Below, piece by piece: positions 16,114 to 25,525 of a stretch of 64,000 nt of DNA. Within the stretch, counting starts at the first letter, position 1. Every line of letters begins with the position of its first letter. Source of the DNA: Planctomycetota bacterium (GTDB taxonomy: Bacteria; Planctomycetota; Planctomycetia; Pirellulales; Lacipirellulaceae); contig JAKOXH010000053.1 of assembly GCA_029781135.1 (NCBI GenBank), forward strand, positions 62,001-126,000. Reading direction: 5' to 3'. The notes under the pieces are model-generated. The model was not told the DNA's origin and made no database searches. It saw only the letters and a list, made by a program, of their open reading frames with translations. A program made the position numbers and the translations under genes.

Positions 16114-16320
16114 CCTCGCACCCAGGCATAGGCCAACAGACACAACAGCGGAAACAACACAAAAATGGTCGCATACGTAAAGAGCGAAGTCCAAACGTGA
16201 CGCGGCCAACGTGCCATAAAAACTCGATTTCGGTGCTACGAGGGGAATTAACTTGGGTCCGACCCACGGTACAGCGCCAGCACAATCGTGAAAACCCATC
16301 TAACACCGACAAATGGAGTT

Positions 16321-16392
16321 TGTAGGACGGACATTCCTGTCCGTCCGGTTCGCGCTTTGGACGGATTGGACGGACAGGAATGTCCGTCCTAC
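16321..16392. repeat. GTAGGACGGACATTCCTGTC paired palindrome
   Basis: Two inverted copies (16321-16346 and 16367-16392) of TAGGACGGACATTCCTGTCC around a CGCGCTTTGGACGG centre; each copy is itself nearly palindromic. It lies in the gap 16114-16522 upstream of metK. I looked for a SAM riboswitch in 16390-16522 and saw none. Confidence 0.8.
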
Positions 16393-16522
16393 GGTGGGGC
16401 AGCCGGTTGCCCGTGATGTCGCTTGCCATTTAGAATGAGGGTTCCGGCCAAAAGCCGCGGATGGCGGGTTGCCGCGGCAGTTTATCGCAATTTACTTCTT
16501 CGTACCCTTGAGGAGTGTTCAC

Positions 16523-17710
16523 GTGGCATCCGGCAGGCATTTGTTTACGAGTGAATCAGTCAGTATGGGCCACCCGGATAAGTTGGCCGACCAAATCTCC
16601 GACGGCGTTCTCGACGCCCTCTTCGCCCAAGACCCGATGAGCCGCGTGGCCTGTGAAACGATGGTTACCACGGGCCTCGCGGTGATCGCTGGCGAAATCA
16701 CGACCAAGGCCTACGTCGATATGCAGAAGGTCGTGCGCGAGGTGATTAACGACGTCGGGTACACCGAAGCGTCGATGGGCATCAGCGCCGATCACTGCTC
16801 GGTGCTCGTCGCCCTGCATGAACAGAGCCCGGATATCGCGATGGGCGTTGACTCGGATGCCGCGAAGGGCAAGGAAATCGGCGCGGGCGACCAGGGTCTC
16901 ATGTTCGGCTACGCCTGCAACGACACGAAGGAGCTCATGCCGCTGCCGATTTCGCTGGCGCACAAGATCATCAATCGGCTTACCGACGCGCGGTTCAAGC
17001 GCGAAGTCGAATGGCTGCGGCCGGATAGCAAGAGCCAGGTAACAATTGAGTTCGATGGCGCGACGCCGATTCGCATTGATACCGTCGTCGTTTCGACGCA
17101 ACACGCCCCGGAGGTGAAGCGGGCCGAGATTGAAAAGTTCGTGATCAACGAAGTGATCAACCCGATGCTGCCGAAGGAATTGGTCACGGGCAAGATCAAG
17201 TACCATATCAACCCGACCGGCCAGTTCATCACGGGTGGCCCGCATGGCGACTGTGGCCTGACGGGGCGGAAGATCATCGTCGATACTTATGGCGGCTGGG
17301 GCCGTCACGGCGGTGGTGCCTTCAGCGGCAAGGACCCGACGAAGGTCGATCGCAGTGCGGCCTATATGGCCCGCTACGTGGCGAAGAATATTGTCGCGGC
17401 TGGTTTGGCCGATCGCTGCGAAGTGCAACTCGCTTATGCCATCGGCGTATCCGACCCGGTAAGCGTGAATGTCGATACCGATGGCACGGGCAAGATTGAG
17501 GATGTTCGTATTTGCGAACTCATCCGCGAGCATTTCCCGCTTACCCCGGGTGGTATTATCAAGCATTTGGATTTGCGCCGGCCGATCTACCGCAAGACGG
17601 CCGCTGGCGGTCACTTCGGCCGCAATGAACCCGAGTTCACTTGGGAACGGACCGACAAGGCCAAGGAACTAGCCGCGGCGGCGGAAACTGCGGCGGTTGC
17701 GGCGCGGTAG
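16523..17710 (+). CDS. metK: S-adenosylmethionine synthetase
   Basis: 395 residues, makes S-adenosylmethionine from Met and ATP. Signatures: MGHPDKLADQISD (residues 15-27), GAGDQGLMFGYA and GGGAFSGKDPTKVDRS. The start is GTG 16523 with a Shine-Dalgarno (TTGAGGAG) about 10 nt upstream. Full length and no odd insertions. It is followed by a long palindromic repeat at 17723 that may also end transcription. Confidence 0.96.
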   Translation: MASGRHLFTSESVSMGHPDKLADQISDGVLDALFAQDPMSRVACETMVTTGLAVIAGEITTKAYVDMQKVVREVINDVGYTEASMGISADHCSVLVALHEQSPDIAMGVDSDAAKGKEIGAGDQGLMFGYACNDTKELMPLPISLAHKIINRLTDARFKREVEWLRPDSKSQVTIEFDGATPIRIDTVVVSTQHAPEVKRAEIEKFVINEVINPMLPKELVTGKIKYHINPTGQFITGGPHGDCGLTGRKIIVDTYGGWGRHGGGAFSGKDPTKVDRSAAYMARYVAKNIVAAGLADRCEVQLAYAIGVSDPVSVNVDTDGTGKIEDVRICELIREHFPLTPGGIIKHLDLRRPIYRKTAAGGHFGRNEPEFTWERTDKAKELAAAAETAAVAAR

Positions 17711-17722
17711 TGTTTCGGTATC

Positions 17723-17782
17723 GTAGGTCAGGCTTTAGCCTGACCCGTCGGCAACTGTCAGGCTAAAGCCTGACCTACGCGA
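17723..17782. repeat. GTAGGTCAGGCTTTAGCCTGACC paired palindrome
   Basis: CGTAGGTCAGGCTTTAGCCT and its reverse complement AGGCTAAAGCCTGACCTACG flank a 17-nt centre; each arm is itself palindromic. It sits 13 nt after the metK stop and would fold as a very stable hairpin, possibly a transcript 3' end. Confidence 0.8.
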
Positions 17783-17794
17783 AGCGAGGACATC

Positions 17795-18553
17795 ATGCGT
17801 GCCACGGACGGCACAATGCGAATCGCGGCGATCCAAACTGAGCCGTCGTTGTTGCGAGCTCGGTTTGCAGCGGTGCTGACGTGTTCGGTCGTCGCGATTG
17901 CCGCATTCTTTCTCACCCGCCGCGCGCTTGGTGCATTGGCGGCGCCGTTGCCGGTGTTGCCGTTGCTTGTAACCGCGCTACTGATTGGTGTTTGGGCGAT
18001 TACTGTTCGCGAATTGTCTCATCAAAGCGCGATCGTTACGGCGCTGACACTGCTCAGCACGCTGATGTTCGCGGTTGCATGTTCGTACCCGGGAACGCGA
18101 GTTGTCGACTGGCTCATTTGGCCGCTGGTGATGTTCGCCATCGTCTTGTTGCCCCCGCTAACACCGCAGGCGACTGACGACTTGGAGAGTATCGATGCCG
18201 CCTCCGTCAAGATCTTGACGGACGAGGGGGAGGAAGCCGAAGAGGAATCGGAGCTCGTTTTGCAGCGGGTCACGCGGTGTCGCACCGCCGATGGACGAGA
18301 GACCATCTCCGGCCAACTGCTTGCTGAGTTCGTCCCCGGCGAACGGCAGGCCACGGTTTATGTGGCGTTTTGCCCGCCATTCGAGCGTATGCCAGAAATC
18401 GAAGTCAACTTAGCCGACGATTTCGACGCCACAGTGAAACCGACTCAAGTACTCCACAATGGCGCCCAGTTTGAAGTTCGCCTCGCCGAACCTGCCGAGG
18501 AGTGCCTACGCGTGCCGCTCGAGTTCGTTGCTACGGATGGCGAGCCGGCCTGA
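17795..18553 (+). CDS. Hypothetical membrane protein, N-terminal TM domain and cytoplasmic C-terminal domain
   Basis: 252 residues; ATG 17816 is an alternative start. Four predicted membrane helices lie within about residues 25-130 (for example VLTCSVVAIAAFFL, PVLPLLVTALLIGVWA, LLSTLMFAVACS and WLIWPLVMFAIVLLPPL). A very acidic linker (EGEEAEEESE) is followed by a soluble domain with an enzyme-like strand pattern (VTRCRTADGRETISGQLLAE) but no known motif. I do not recognise a family with certainty; function unknown. Confidence 0.65.
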   Translation: MRATDGTMRIAAIQTEPSLLRARFAAVLTCSVVAIAAFFLTRRALGALAAPLPVLPLLVTALLIGVWAITVRELSHQSAIVTALTLLSTLMFAVACSYPGTRVVDWLIWPLVMFAIVLLPPLTPQATDDLESIDAASVKILTDEGEEAEEESELVLQRVTRCRTADGRETISGQLLAEFVPGERQATVYVAFCPPFERMPEIEVNLADDFDATVKPTQVLHNGAQFEVRLAEPAEECLRVPLEFVATDGEPA

Positions 18554-18631
18554 GGTGAGTTTTCTCGATGGATTGCCGCAGTGGGCCGCAGGCCAAGCCA
18601 ATCAGTTTATCAAGTTGGGGAAGTCGTGACA

Positions 18632-18726
18632 GAGTGGCATGGCCTCGGAGGTACTCCGACGTGGCCATGTTATTCGAGAGGTTCCATGCTCACGCTGCGC
18701 GAGAGCATGCCACCCTTTGGGTTCAA
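18632..18726. repeat. GTGGCATG...CATGCCACC palindrome
   Basis: Left arm GAGTGGCATGGCCTCGGAGG, right arm GCGAGAGCATGCCACCC. Same family as 39618-39717 and a fragment at 4914-4957. It lies in the gap 18554-18891, which otherwise holds only the hairpin at 18865. Confidence 0.7.
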
Positions 18727-18864
18727 TATGAAGAACCGATCGGCCCTGGCCCTGCACGTGGCTCGCGTTGTCGCATTTTGGGAGAACGGGTATAATCCCC
18801 GCAAATTCGCTAAATTTCGCTAGCGGATTTAACGCCGACCTTCGCGACCCGGTAACCGATACAT

Positions 18865-18891
18865 AGCCCGGTCGTTTCGGCCGGGCGATAT
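18865..18891. repeat. TAGCCCGGTCGTTTCGGCCGGGCGA hairpin before ispF
   Basis: A near-copy of the 9697-9721 hairpin with one mismatch in the stem, ending at the presumed ispF start codon at 18892. Confidence 0.65.
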
Positions 18892-19419
18892 ATGCTGCCC
18901 GCAAGTTCCATTGCAGGAGACGAGACCACGAGCGACTTACGGATTGGACTTGGAGAAGATTCGCACCGCATCGAATCTGGTGGACCGTTGCGGATCGGTG
19001 GGATCGACGTGCCGCACGATCGGCATTTGGTGGGCCACAGCGACGCCGATGTCCTGCTGCACGCCGTGACCGATGCCCTGCTCGGCGCGGCCGCGCTGCC
19101 GGATATCGGTCGCTTGTTCCCCAACACCGACCCAGCCAATCGCAACCGTAATTCCGCTGAAATGCTGCGGGCCGCCGTCGCTCGCGTGAGCGAAGTGGGC
19201 TACCACATTGTGAACTTGGATTGCGTAATCCATGCCGAACGCCCGAAACTCGCCGACTACTACGACGCCATTCGCCACGTGCTTGCTGGAATCCTCCAAC
19301 TGAATCCGCATCAAATTGGAATCAAGGCCAAAACTGGCGAGGGCGTTGGGCCCGTCGGTAATCAAGAACTAGTTGAAGCCCGTTGTATTGTGTTGTTAGA
19401 ACGTGCCGGCGATGCGTAG
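18892..19419 (+). CDS. ispF: 2-C-methyl-D-erythritol 2,4-cyclodiphosphate synthase
   Basis: 175 residues, MEP-pathway isoprenoid enzyme (trimeric, Zn). RIGLGEDSHRI gives the first metal Asp and His, HSDADVLLHAVTDALLGA is the hallmark block, and DIGRLFPNTD, KAKTGEGVGPVG and EARCIVLL complete it. The start is uncertain: ATG 18892 lies at the edge of a repeat hairpin, and a better Shine-Dalgarno-like GCAGGAGA sits at 18914-18921, before codons with no standard start. The N-terminal 15 residues may be repeat-derived. Confidence 0.92.
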   Translation: MLPASSIAGDETTSDLRIGLGEDSHRIESGGPLRIGGIDVPHDRHLVGHSDADVLLHAVTDALLGAAALPDIGRLFPNTDPANRNRNSAEMLRAAVARVSEVGYHIVNLDCVIHAERPKLADYYDAIRHVLAGILQLNPHQIGIKAKTGEGVGPVGNQELVEARCIVLLERAGDA

Positions 19420-19516
19420 CATCGCGGCTAACGAGGAATCCACGTCGTTTATCACGCGGAAGACTACTGAGAAGTCATTCGCTAACTGAAATTCAATATC
19501 TGAACTCGAACAATCC

Positions 19517-21289
19517 ATGAGTGCTGCCATTCAATCGAAGCCGTCCGCCGTGCCCACTGCTCCCGCTCACCCCACGCTGCGCGTGTACAACACGCTTTCA
19601 AAACGTAAGGAACCGTTCGCGACGGTGCAGCCGGGCAAGGTCGGCATCTACCTGTGCGGTCCCACGGTATACGACAAAGCGCACATTGGTCACATGGTTG
19701 GCCCCGTGATTTTCGACTGCATCAAGCGGTACCTCAAGTACTGCGGCTACGACGTGACATGGGTCGTCAACATTACCGATGTCGATGACAAGCTCATCAA
19801 GAAAGCCACCGAGCGCGGCATTTCGATGTTGCAAGTCGCCGAAGAAAACATCGCCGACTACAGCTCGAATCTCAGGGCGCTGGGTGTGGATCAAATCGAT
19901 TACTTTCCGCGGGCGACCGACTGCATGCCCGAGATTATTCAGTTCGTCGCGCAGCTCGTCGAACGAGGTATCGCGTATGCTTCGGACGGCGACGTGTACT
20001 TCGACGTCGGCAAAGACGCGCAGTATGGAAAGCTGTCGAATCGTTCGATCGAATCGATGCAGGGTGAAGGCGGTTCAACCGGCGAGCGCAAGCGGCACGT
20101 GGCTGATTTTGCGTTGTGGAAAACGGCCAAACCGGGCGAGCCTTCGTGGGACAGCCCGTGGGGCCCAGGCCGACCTGGATGGCATATTGAATGCTCGGCC
20201 ATGAGCAAGAAGCTGCTGGGCGAAACGTTCGACATCCACGGCGGCGGTCTCGACCTGGTGTTCCCGCACCATGAAAACGAAATCGCCCAGAGCGAATGCT
20301 GCCACAACAAGCCGATGGTTTTGTACTGGGCCCATAATGGTCTGCTGCGCAAGGGCTCCGCAGCGGGGAAAATCGGTGGTGGAGATGCAGGCGAAAAGAT
20401 GAGCCGCTCGAAGGGCGCGGGCGGCCTGGCTGACCTCATCCAACGTCAAGGTGGCGAACGCATTCGCTTCTTCTTGCTGCGGACACATTACCGCAGCACG
20501 GTGCTGTTCAACGAACCGGCGATCGAAGAAGCCGGCATCGGCCTCGAAGCCTTTTACCGCCTCTTCAAACGCTACACGCGCATCACCGGCAAGGACTTCT
20601 ACGATCTCAAACCCACTCAATCGCGCGCCGATGGCGACACCACTACCGGCGAGCCCGCTTCAGCGGGCGGCAGTCCCGCGATCCAATCCGCCACGCGCTG
20701 CCGCGAGAAGTTCATTACCGCGATGGACGATGACTTCAACACGGGCGGCGCGATCGGCGAGCTCTTTGATCTCGCCACGCTCACGAACAAGTTCTGCGAC
20801 GAGCACGACCTCGAAGGCAAAGGCCAGCGTGACGCTGCTGCCATCGCGACGTTTACGTCGTTGCTGACCACGCTGAAAGAGCTGGCCAACATCCTGGGGA
20901 TTTTCCAAAAGCCACCCGTAGCGGCTGGCGGTTCCGATGACCTCACGGCCAAACTCATGCCGCTGGTGATTGAACTGCGGGCAAACGCCCGTAAGAACAA
21001 GAACTTCGCCGTGGCCGACAAGATTCGTGACGGCCTCACTCCGCTTGGCATCGTCCTGGAAGACCGCGCCGGCGGCACGGAATGGACGCAATCGCAAAAT
21101 GCCACCGGCGAGCCCGCTTCAGGGGGCGACGGCCCCGCCGAGGGCCTCATGAAGCTCTTGATCCAACTCCGGGCCGATGCCCGCGCCGCCAAGGACTTCG
21201 CCACGGGCGACATGATCCGCAATCGTCTCACTGAAATCGGCGTCACACTCGAAGACCGCGCCGGCGGCACCGAGTGGACGCGAACGTAG
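19517..21289 (+). CDS. cysS: Cysteinyl-tRNA synthetase with duplicated C-terminal module
   Basis: 590 residues, class I synthetase charging tRNA-Cys. CGPTVYDKAHIGHM carries the zinc Cys and HIGH motif; EKMSRSKG is the KMSKS motif; the zinc site also includes WHIECSAMS and HHENEIAQSE. Most homologs are 450-500 residues. Two features explain the excess: a repeat-encoded insert near residues 374-387 (TTGEPASAGGSPA), and a tandem duplication of the C-terminal module (residues 480-524 and 544-590), each ending LEDRAGGTEWT. The two are joined by a second repeat-encoded linker (NATGEPASGGDGPAEG). The last module would normally occur once. Confidence 0.95.
   Translation: MSAAIQSKPSAVPTAPAHPTLRVYNTLSKRKEPFATVQPGKVGIYLCGPTVYDKAHIGHMVGPVIFDCIKRYLKYCGYDVTWVVNITDVDDKLIKKATERGISMLQVAEENIADYSSNLRALGVDQIDYFPRATDCMPEIIQFVAQLVERGIAYASDGDVYFDVGKDAQYGKLSNRSIESMQGEGGSTGERKRHVADFALWKTAKPGEPSWDSPWGPGRPGWHIECSAMSKKLLGETFDIHGGGLDLVFPHHENEIAQSECCHNKPMVLYWAHNGLLRKGSAAGKIGGGDAGEKMSRSKGAGGLADLIQRQGGERIRFFLLRTHYRSTVLFNEPAIEEAGIGLEAFYRLFKRYTRITGKDFYDLKPTQSRADGDTTTGEPASAGGSPAIQSATRCREKFITAMDDDFNTGGAIGELFDLATLTNKFCDEHDLEGKGQRDAAAIATFTSLLTTLKELANILGIFQKPPVAAGGSDDLTAKLMPLVIELRANARKNKNFAVADKIRDGLTPLGIVLEDRAGGTEWTQSQNATGEPASGGDGPAEGLMKLLIQLRADARAAKDFATGDMIRNRLTEIGVTLEDRAGGTEWTRT
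20637..20682. repeat. GGCGAGCCCGCTTCAGCGGGC palindrome, in-frame copy 1
   Basis: ACCGGCGAGCCCGCTTCAGC followed by GGGCGGCAGTCCCGCG inside cysS, encoding TTGEPASAGGSPA between two helices of the anticodon-proximal region. Confidence 0.75.
21099..21146. repeat. GGCGAGCCCGCTTCAGGGGGC palindrome, in-frame copy 2
   Basis: GCCACCGGCGAGCCCGCTTC followed by AGGGGGCGACGGCCCC in cysS, exactly at the junction between the two duplicated C-terminal modules. Confidence 0.75.
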
Positions 21290-21397
21290 TTGGTTGGTGC
21301 GGCCACGAACTGATGCCGTTTGACGTGCGACATCGCGGTGACACGCGGAAGGATGCGCGGCGTGTTCGCGCTATAGTCAACCTACGGAGAGACCGAC

Positions 21398-24300
21398 ATG
21401 AGTTCTGCAACATTATGCCCACAATGGCTTTCGCGACGGTCGATTTGTTATTGCTATCTCGGTAGCGTCTTCGCCGCAGTCTTGTTCGTTAGTACTGCGC
21501 ACGCGCAAACCTGGGACGGCGGTGGAGTGGCGGGCGGCTCGACGAACTGGAATAACGCCGCCAATTGGAACCCCGACGGCGTGCCGGTAAGCAACGGCAC
21601 GGCGAACATCTTCATGGTGGGCGCCATCGATGTTGCCAACACGGTCGATATCAACTTCGACATCGGTTCGCTCACGTTCAATAGCACGGCCGGGGCATTC
21701 ATCATCAGTGGCTCCGGTGGTTCGACTCTCACCATTCGCAGCGGTGGCGTGGTGAACAACGATGTCGACACCCAGACGCTTAACGTGCCCATAATCCTCG
21801 ATGCCACCCAAGTGTGGAATGCTGTGTCGGGCGTCATTGCCCTCGGTGCCTCGGGTTCGCTCAACATCGGAGCGAATCAACTAACGCTCAACGGCAACAA
21901 TGGCTTCAATTTTGCCGCTCCAATTAGTGGCACGGGCACCATGAATAAGAGCGGCACGGGCACGGCCACCTTCAGCGGCACTACGGCCAACACTTTCACC
22001 GGCACGACCAACGTCAACGCGGGCACGCTGCAGCTCAACAAATCGGCCAACGTCAACGCGATTAGCGGCCCTCTGGTCGTCGGCGATGGCTCGGGCACCG
22101 ACCGCGTGAACATCGTGGCAGCCGAACAAATCGCCGATTCCGTTTCCGTCACGGTGAACAGCGGTGCGATTCTAACCGTGGACCACGTTACGGAAACCAT
22201 TGGCCCGCTCACGCTGGATGGTGGTACCGTGGCCATCACATCGAGCGGCACGTTGAAACTCACCAGCACGGTTACGACGCTTGCCGATACGATTGCCTCG
22301 CAAATCAACGGCGACGCGACCCGGCCGCTCGACCTGGGAGGCGCCGCCCGCACGTTCGATGTCGCCAACGGCGCCGCGATTACCGATCTTGAAATCAGCG
22401 AGGTTGTCGCCAACGGTTCGATCGTCAAGACGGGTGGCGGCACGATGCGACTCTCGGGTGCATCGGCCAATACGGCGAGCGGCGTCACGGTGAACGACGG
22501 CACGCTGGCCTTGGCGAAGAGCGTGGGCGTCAACGCGGTTTCGGGTGCGGTGACGATCGGCGATGACGTGGGCGCGGTCGATAGCGATGTGTTGCGACTC
22601 GATCAAAGCAACCAGATCGCCCAGGTCGCCGCCGATACGCTTACCATCAACAGTACGGGACTGCTCGACCTCACCACGTTCAGCGAAGGGCTCGCCAACG
22701 TGCAGCTCAACGGCGGCCACATTGCCGGGGGCACCGTCTCGTTCACCGGTTCGGTGACGAGCTCCGCCCAGCCGACGAGTGCCGCCATCGACTCGACGAT
22801 TGATCTCCTGGCGGCAACGACATCGTTCACGGTAAACGATGGTGCCGCGAGCGATGACCTTATCGTTCGCGGTGTGGTGCAAAATGGCTCGTTCCAAAAA
22901 CTGGGGCCGGGCACCATGCGACTGGCGGGCACCACGGCGAACACGGCCAGTATTACGCAAGTCGCAGCCGGCACGCTGGTGCTCGATAAACCAACCGGCG
23001 TGAATGCCTTGGCTGGCACCAATGTTACTGTTGGCGATGGCACGGGCGGTCCCCTGGCCGATGTGCTGCGTTACGGTTCCAACGATAACCAGTTGGCCGA
23101 CACAGTCACCGTGACCGTGAACTCCTCGGGGCTCTTCGATTTGGCTGACCGCAGCGATACGATCGGCACGCTGACGATCAGCGGCAGCGGTGCGATCGAG
23201 ACCGGCACGGGAGCACTCACCGTCGCGACCGCCGTGTCGTCTAGCGCCGCGGCAACTGCGGGCACGATCAGCGGCAACCTCAATCTGGGCGGCGACTCGC
23301 TGCCGTTCACCATCGCCGATGGCGCGCCGGCTACTGATCTCACGGTGGCGGCGAAAATGTCGAATGGCACGCTCCTCAAACAAGGGGCCGGAACACTGGC
23401 ACTGACGGATGCCGCACTCAACTCGACCTCATCCTACCAACTCGATGCAGGCACGCTCAACGCGGCTGGGCTCACGGTGGCCGTGGGCCGGACGTTCACA
23501 CAGAACGCCGGCACGTTCATTGGCCAACTCAAGAACTTCGGCACGTTCAAATACAACAGCGGTTCGTTCCAGGGCGAAATCGTGAACAGCGGGGCGCTTG
23601 AGTTTCACGCCGATTTTTCTTCCAGCGACGGACTCACGAACCATGCGTCGCTCACGGTACCGGCGGGATTTACACTAACGCTCGATAGCGGCGGCCTCAT
23701 CAATTCGCCGACCGGCACCGTGACCATTCAAGGCGGCACACTCACGGGCAGCGGCCCCACCACGAACCAAGGCCTCATCTCCGGAAACGGCTCATTCGCC
23801 GGCACGGGCGGCTTCCACAACACGGGGCAGGTTATCATCTCCGATGGCGCGGTTACGCTCAGCAACACCGGCACGAACACCAACGCCGGCACCATTGCCG
23901 CGGGGCTGTCGCAGTCGCTGATCCTCGACGCCAGTCTTGCCAACACAGGGCTCGTGCTCTTGGCTGGTGGTTCCGTGGCGGGATCGAGCACGCTCACGAA
24001 TTCCACGAGCGGTGAAATCCGCGGCGTGGGCAGCGTGCTCGCGCCGCTCGCGAGCGATGGCGGCCTCATCCATTCGACCGGCACCGGCACGCTCACGATT
24101 GCAAATTTCGTCGGCGCGAATACGAACGGTGCCGAACTGCGGGCGGATGATGGCTCGGCGATCAATGTTTCGGCGGCGTTCAGTTCAAACGGCACGATTG
24201 TCGTCGTCGGCCCGAATTCGCAAATTCTCGGCGGCACGATCTCGAATATGGGCACGATCCGCGGTCAGGGACGCGTCTCGAACGTCGTTATCAATTCCGG

Positions 24301-25441
24301 AACGGTGCGGGCGGAAGGCGGCACGCTCACGCTCGCGGCCCTCGGTAGTTCGAATGGAGTGGGGGCCCGGATTGAATCGGCCACCGGCACGCAGGTGATC
24401 TTTTCACGTGGACTCACCACCAACAGTGGCCAAATCGTGCTTACGGGCGGCGCGTTCGATAACAATAACTTCGCACTTGCCAACGCCGGCAGCATTGATG
24501 GTACCGGCTCCCTGCGCATTGGCGGTCTCGTGAACACGGGCAGCATCAACGCCAGTGGATCGCTCGATGTGTTCGGCCCTGTCACCAACAGCGGCGTCGT
24601 CAACGTGCAGCCGGGCGCGACCGCACGGTTCTTCGGTCCGGTCAGTGGCCCTGGCAATTACACGGGTCCCGGCACGACTTCGTTCCAGAATTCGTTCAGC
24701 CCTGGTGCGAGCGCGGCCCAAGTGAATTTCGGTGGCGACCTGGTGTTTGGCGGCGGGGCCAGTTTGGCAATCGAAATCGGCGGCGCGTCGCCCGGGACGC
24801 AATTCGATCGGCTGAACGTCGTTGGCACGGCGACGCTGGCTGGTGCCCTGAACATTTCGCTCTTGAACGGTTTCACGCCGACGCTTGGCAGTTCGTTCCA
24901 AATCATTGCCGCGACGGGCGGCATCGTCGGCACGTTCAGCAGCACTTCGTTTCCCGCGATCGGCGGCGGCCGCGGTTGGAATGTGGTCTACAGCACCGGC
25001 GGCGTTTCTCTCCAAGTTGTTTCCATCAGCGTTCCCGGCGACTACAACAACAATGGCGTCGTCGATGCCGCCGATTACGTTCTCTGGCGCAACGGCGGGC
25101 CGCTGCAAAATGAAGTGGCCACGCCCGGCTCGGTCACGCAACAAGATTATGTCGAATGGCGGGCCAGGTTCGGCAATAGTGCCGGCCGTGGCAGCGGGCA
25201 AGCGATTGCAGCGGCGGTGCCTGAACCAGCGACGTGGCTGCTTATCGTAACTGCATGTTTGACACTTGGGAATCGCGCTCGGCGGCTTCGCAATGGTCAA
25301 GATTTTATACCTCTCGCGGTCAGCGCTGAGACGTTTTCGTTTAACCCGGAGCCAGCGGCGACGGGGTTGTGCTCCAATGCTTCTGTCGCCGTTGGCTCCA
25401 GGTTAAACGATTCATTCGCACCCGCGCGGAGTTACAATTGA
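21398..25441 (+). CDS. Large secreted beta-helix protein with dockerin-like cassette and PEP-CTERM signal
   Basis: 1347 residues. The ATG at 21398 follows GGAGAG. A long signal peptide ends near residue 36 (FVSTAHAQ). The body is Gly/Thr/Asn/Ser-rich with repeated autotransporter-associated beta-strand units (GTGTMNKSGTGTATFSG, GGTMRLSGASANTASGV, GPGTMRLAGTTANTAS, GAGTLALTD), so a long right-handed beta helix is likely. Near residues 1210-1260 is a dockerin-like EF-hand pair (GDYNNNGVVDAADYVLWRN, then DYVEWRARFG). It is followed by VPEPATWLLIV and a basic tail, a PEP-CTERM sorting signal. No beta-barrel domain is seen. The last 45 or so residues after the basic tail come from a palindromic repeat at 25313-25435, so the usual C-terminal end has been extended. 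Confidence 0.85.
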   Translation: MSSATLCPQWLSRRSICYCYLGSVFAAVLFVSTAHAQTWDGGGVAGGSTNWNNAANWNPDGVPVSNGTANIFMVGAIDVANTVDINFDIGSLTFNSTAGAFIISGSGGSTLTIRSGGVVNNDVDTQTLNVPIILDATQVWNAVSGVIALGASGSLNIGANQLTLNGNNGFNFAAPISGTGTMNKSGTGTATFSGTTANTFTGTTNVNAGTLQLNKSANVNAISGPLVVGDGSGTDRVNIVAAEQIADSVSVTVNSGAILTVDHVTETIGPLTLDGGTVAITSSGTLKLTSTVTTLADTIASQINGDATRPLDLGGAARTFDVANGAAITDLEISEVVANGSIVKTGGGTMRLSGASANTASGVTVNDGTLALAKSVGVNAVSGAVTIGDDVGAVDSDVLRLDQSNQIAQVAADTLTINSTGLLDLTTFSEGLANVQLNGGHIAGGTVSFTGSVTSSAQPTSAAIDSTIDLLAATTSFTVNDGAASDDLIVRGVVQNGSFQKLGPGTMRLAGTTANTASITQVAAGTLVLDKPTGVNALAGTNVTVGDGTGGPLADVLRYGSNDNQLADTVTVTVNSSGLFDLADRSDTIGTLTISGSGAIETGTGALTVATAVSSSAAATAGTISGNLNLGGDSLPFTIADGAPATDLTVAAKMSNGTLLKQGAGTLALTDAALNSTSSYQLDAGTLNAAGLTVAVGRTFTQNAGTFIGQLKNFGTFKYNSGSFQGEIVNSGALEFHADFSSSDGLTNHASLTVPAGFTLTLDSGGLINSPTGTVTIQGGTLTGSGPTTNQGLISGNGSFAGTGGFHNTGQVIISDGAVTLSNTGTNTNAGTIAAGLSQSLILDASLANTGLVLLAGGSVAGSSTLTNSTSGEIRGVGSVLAPLASDGGLIHSTGTGTLTIANFVGANTNGAELRADDGSAINVSAAFSSNGTIVVVGPNSQILGGTISNMGTIRGQGRVSNVVINSGTVRAEGGTLTLAALGSSNGVGARIESATGTQVIFSRGLTTNSGQIVLTGGAFDNNNFALANAGSIDGTGSLRIGGLVNTGSINASGSLDVFGPVTNSGVVNVQPGATARFFGPVSGPGNYTGPGTTSFQNSFSPGASAAQVNFGGDLVFGGGASLAIEIGGASPGTQFDRLNVVGTATLAGALNISLLNGFTPTLGSSFQIIAATGGIVGTFSSTSFPAIGGGRGWNVVYSTGGVSLQVVSISVPGDYNNNGVVDAADYVLWRNGGPLQNEVATPGSVTQQDYVEWRARFGNSAGRGSGQAIAAAVPEPATWLLIVTACLTLGNRARRLRNGQDFIPLAVSAETFSFNPEPAATGLCSNASVAVGSRLNDSFAPARSYN
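25313..25435. repeat. TTTAACCCGGAGCC palindrome, copy 2, at a gene 3' end
   Basis: Core arms 25339-25362 (GTTTAACCCGGAGCCAGCGG) and 25386-25408 (CGCCGTTGGCTCCAGGTTAA). Similarity to copy 3 at 37834-37955 extends outward on both sides (CGCGGTC before, ATTCATTCG after). It is read as the last codons of the beta-helix gene. Confidence 0.8.
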
Positions 25442-25525
25442 CTGGCCACTCTTGCCCATTAAGTGCTAGAATGTTCTTGGATCGAGGTATTGCGACGTTC
25501 GCCAAACGGGAGGCTCTGTGCAGCC

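Noticed and set aside
16390..16522. SAM riboswitch upstream of metK
   Set aside because: I could not find the conserved helices of SAM-I, SAM-II or SAM/SAH motifs in the leader.
22172..23383. 403-residue minus-strand frame opposite the beta-helix gene
   Set aside because: It is the complement of Gly/Thr/Asn-rich repeats and has no start signal or recognisable domain.
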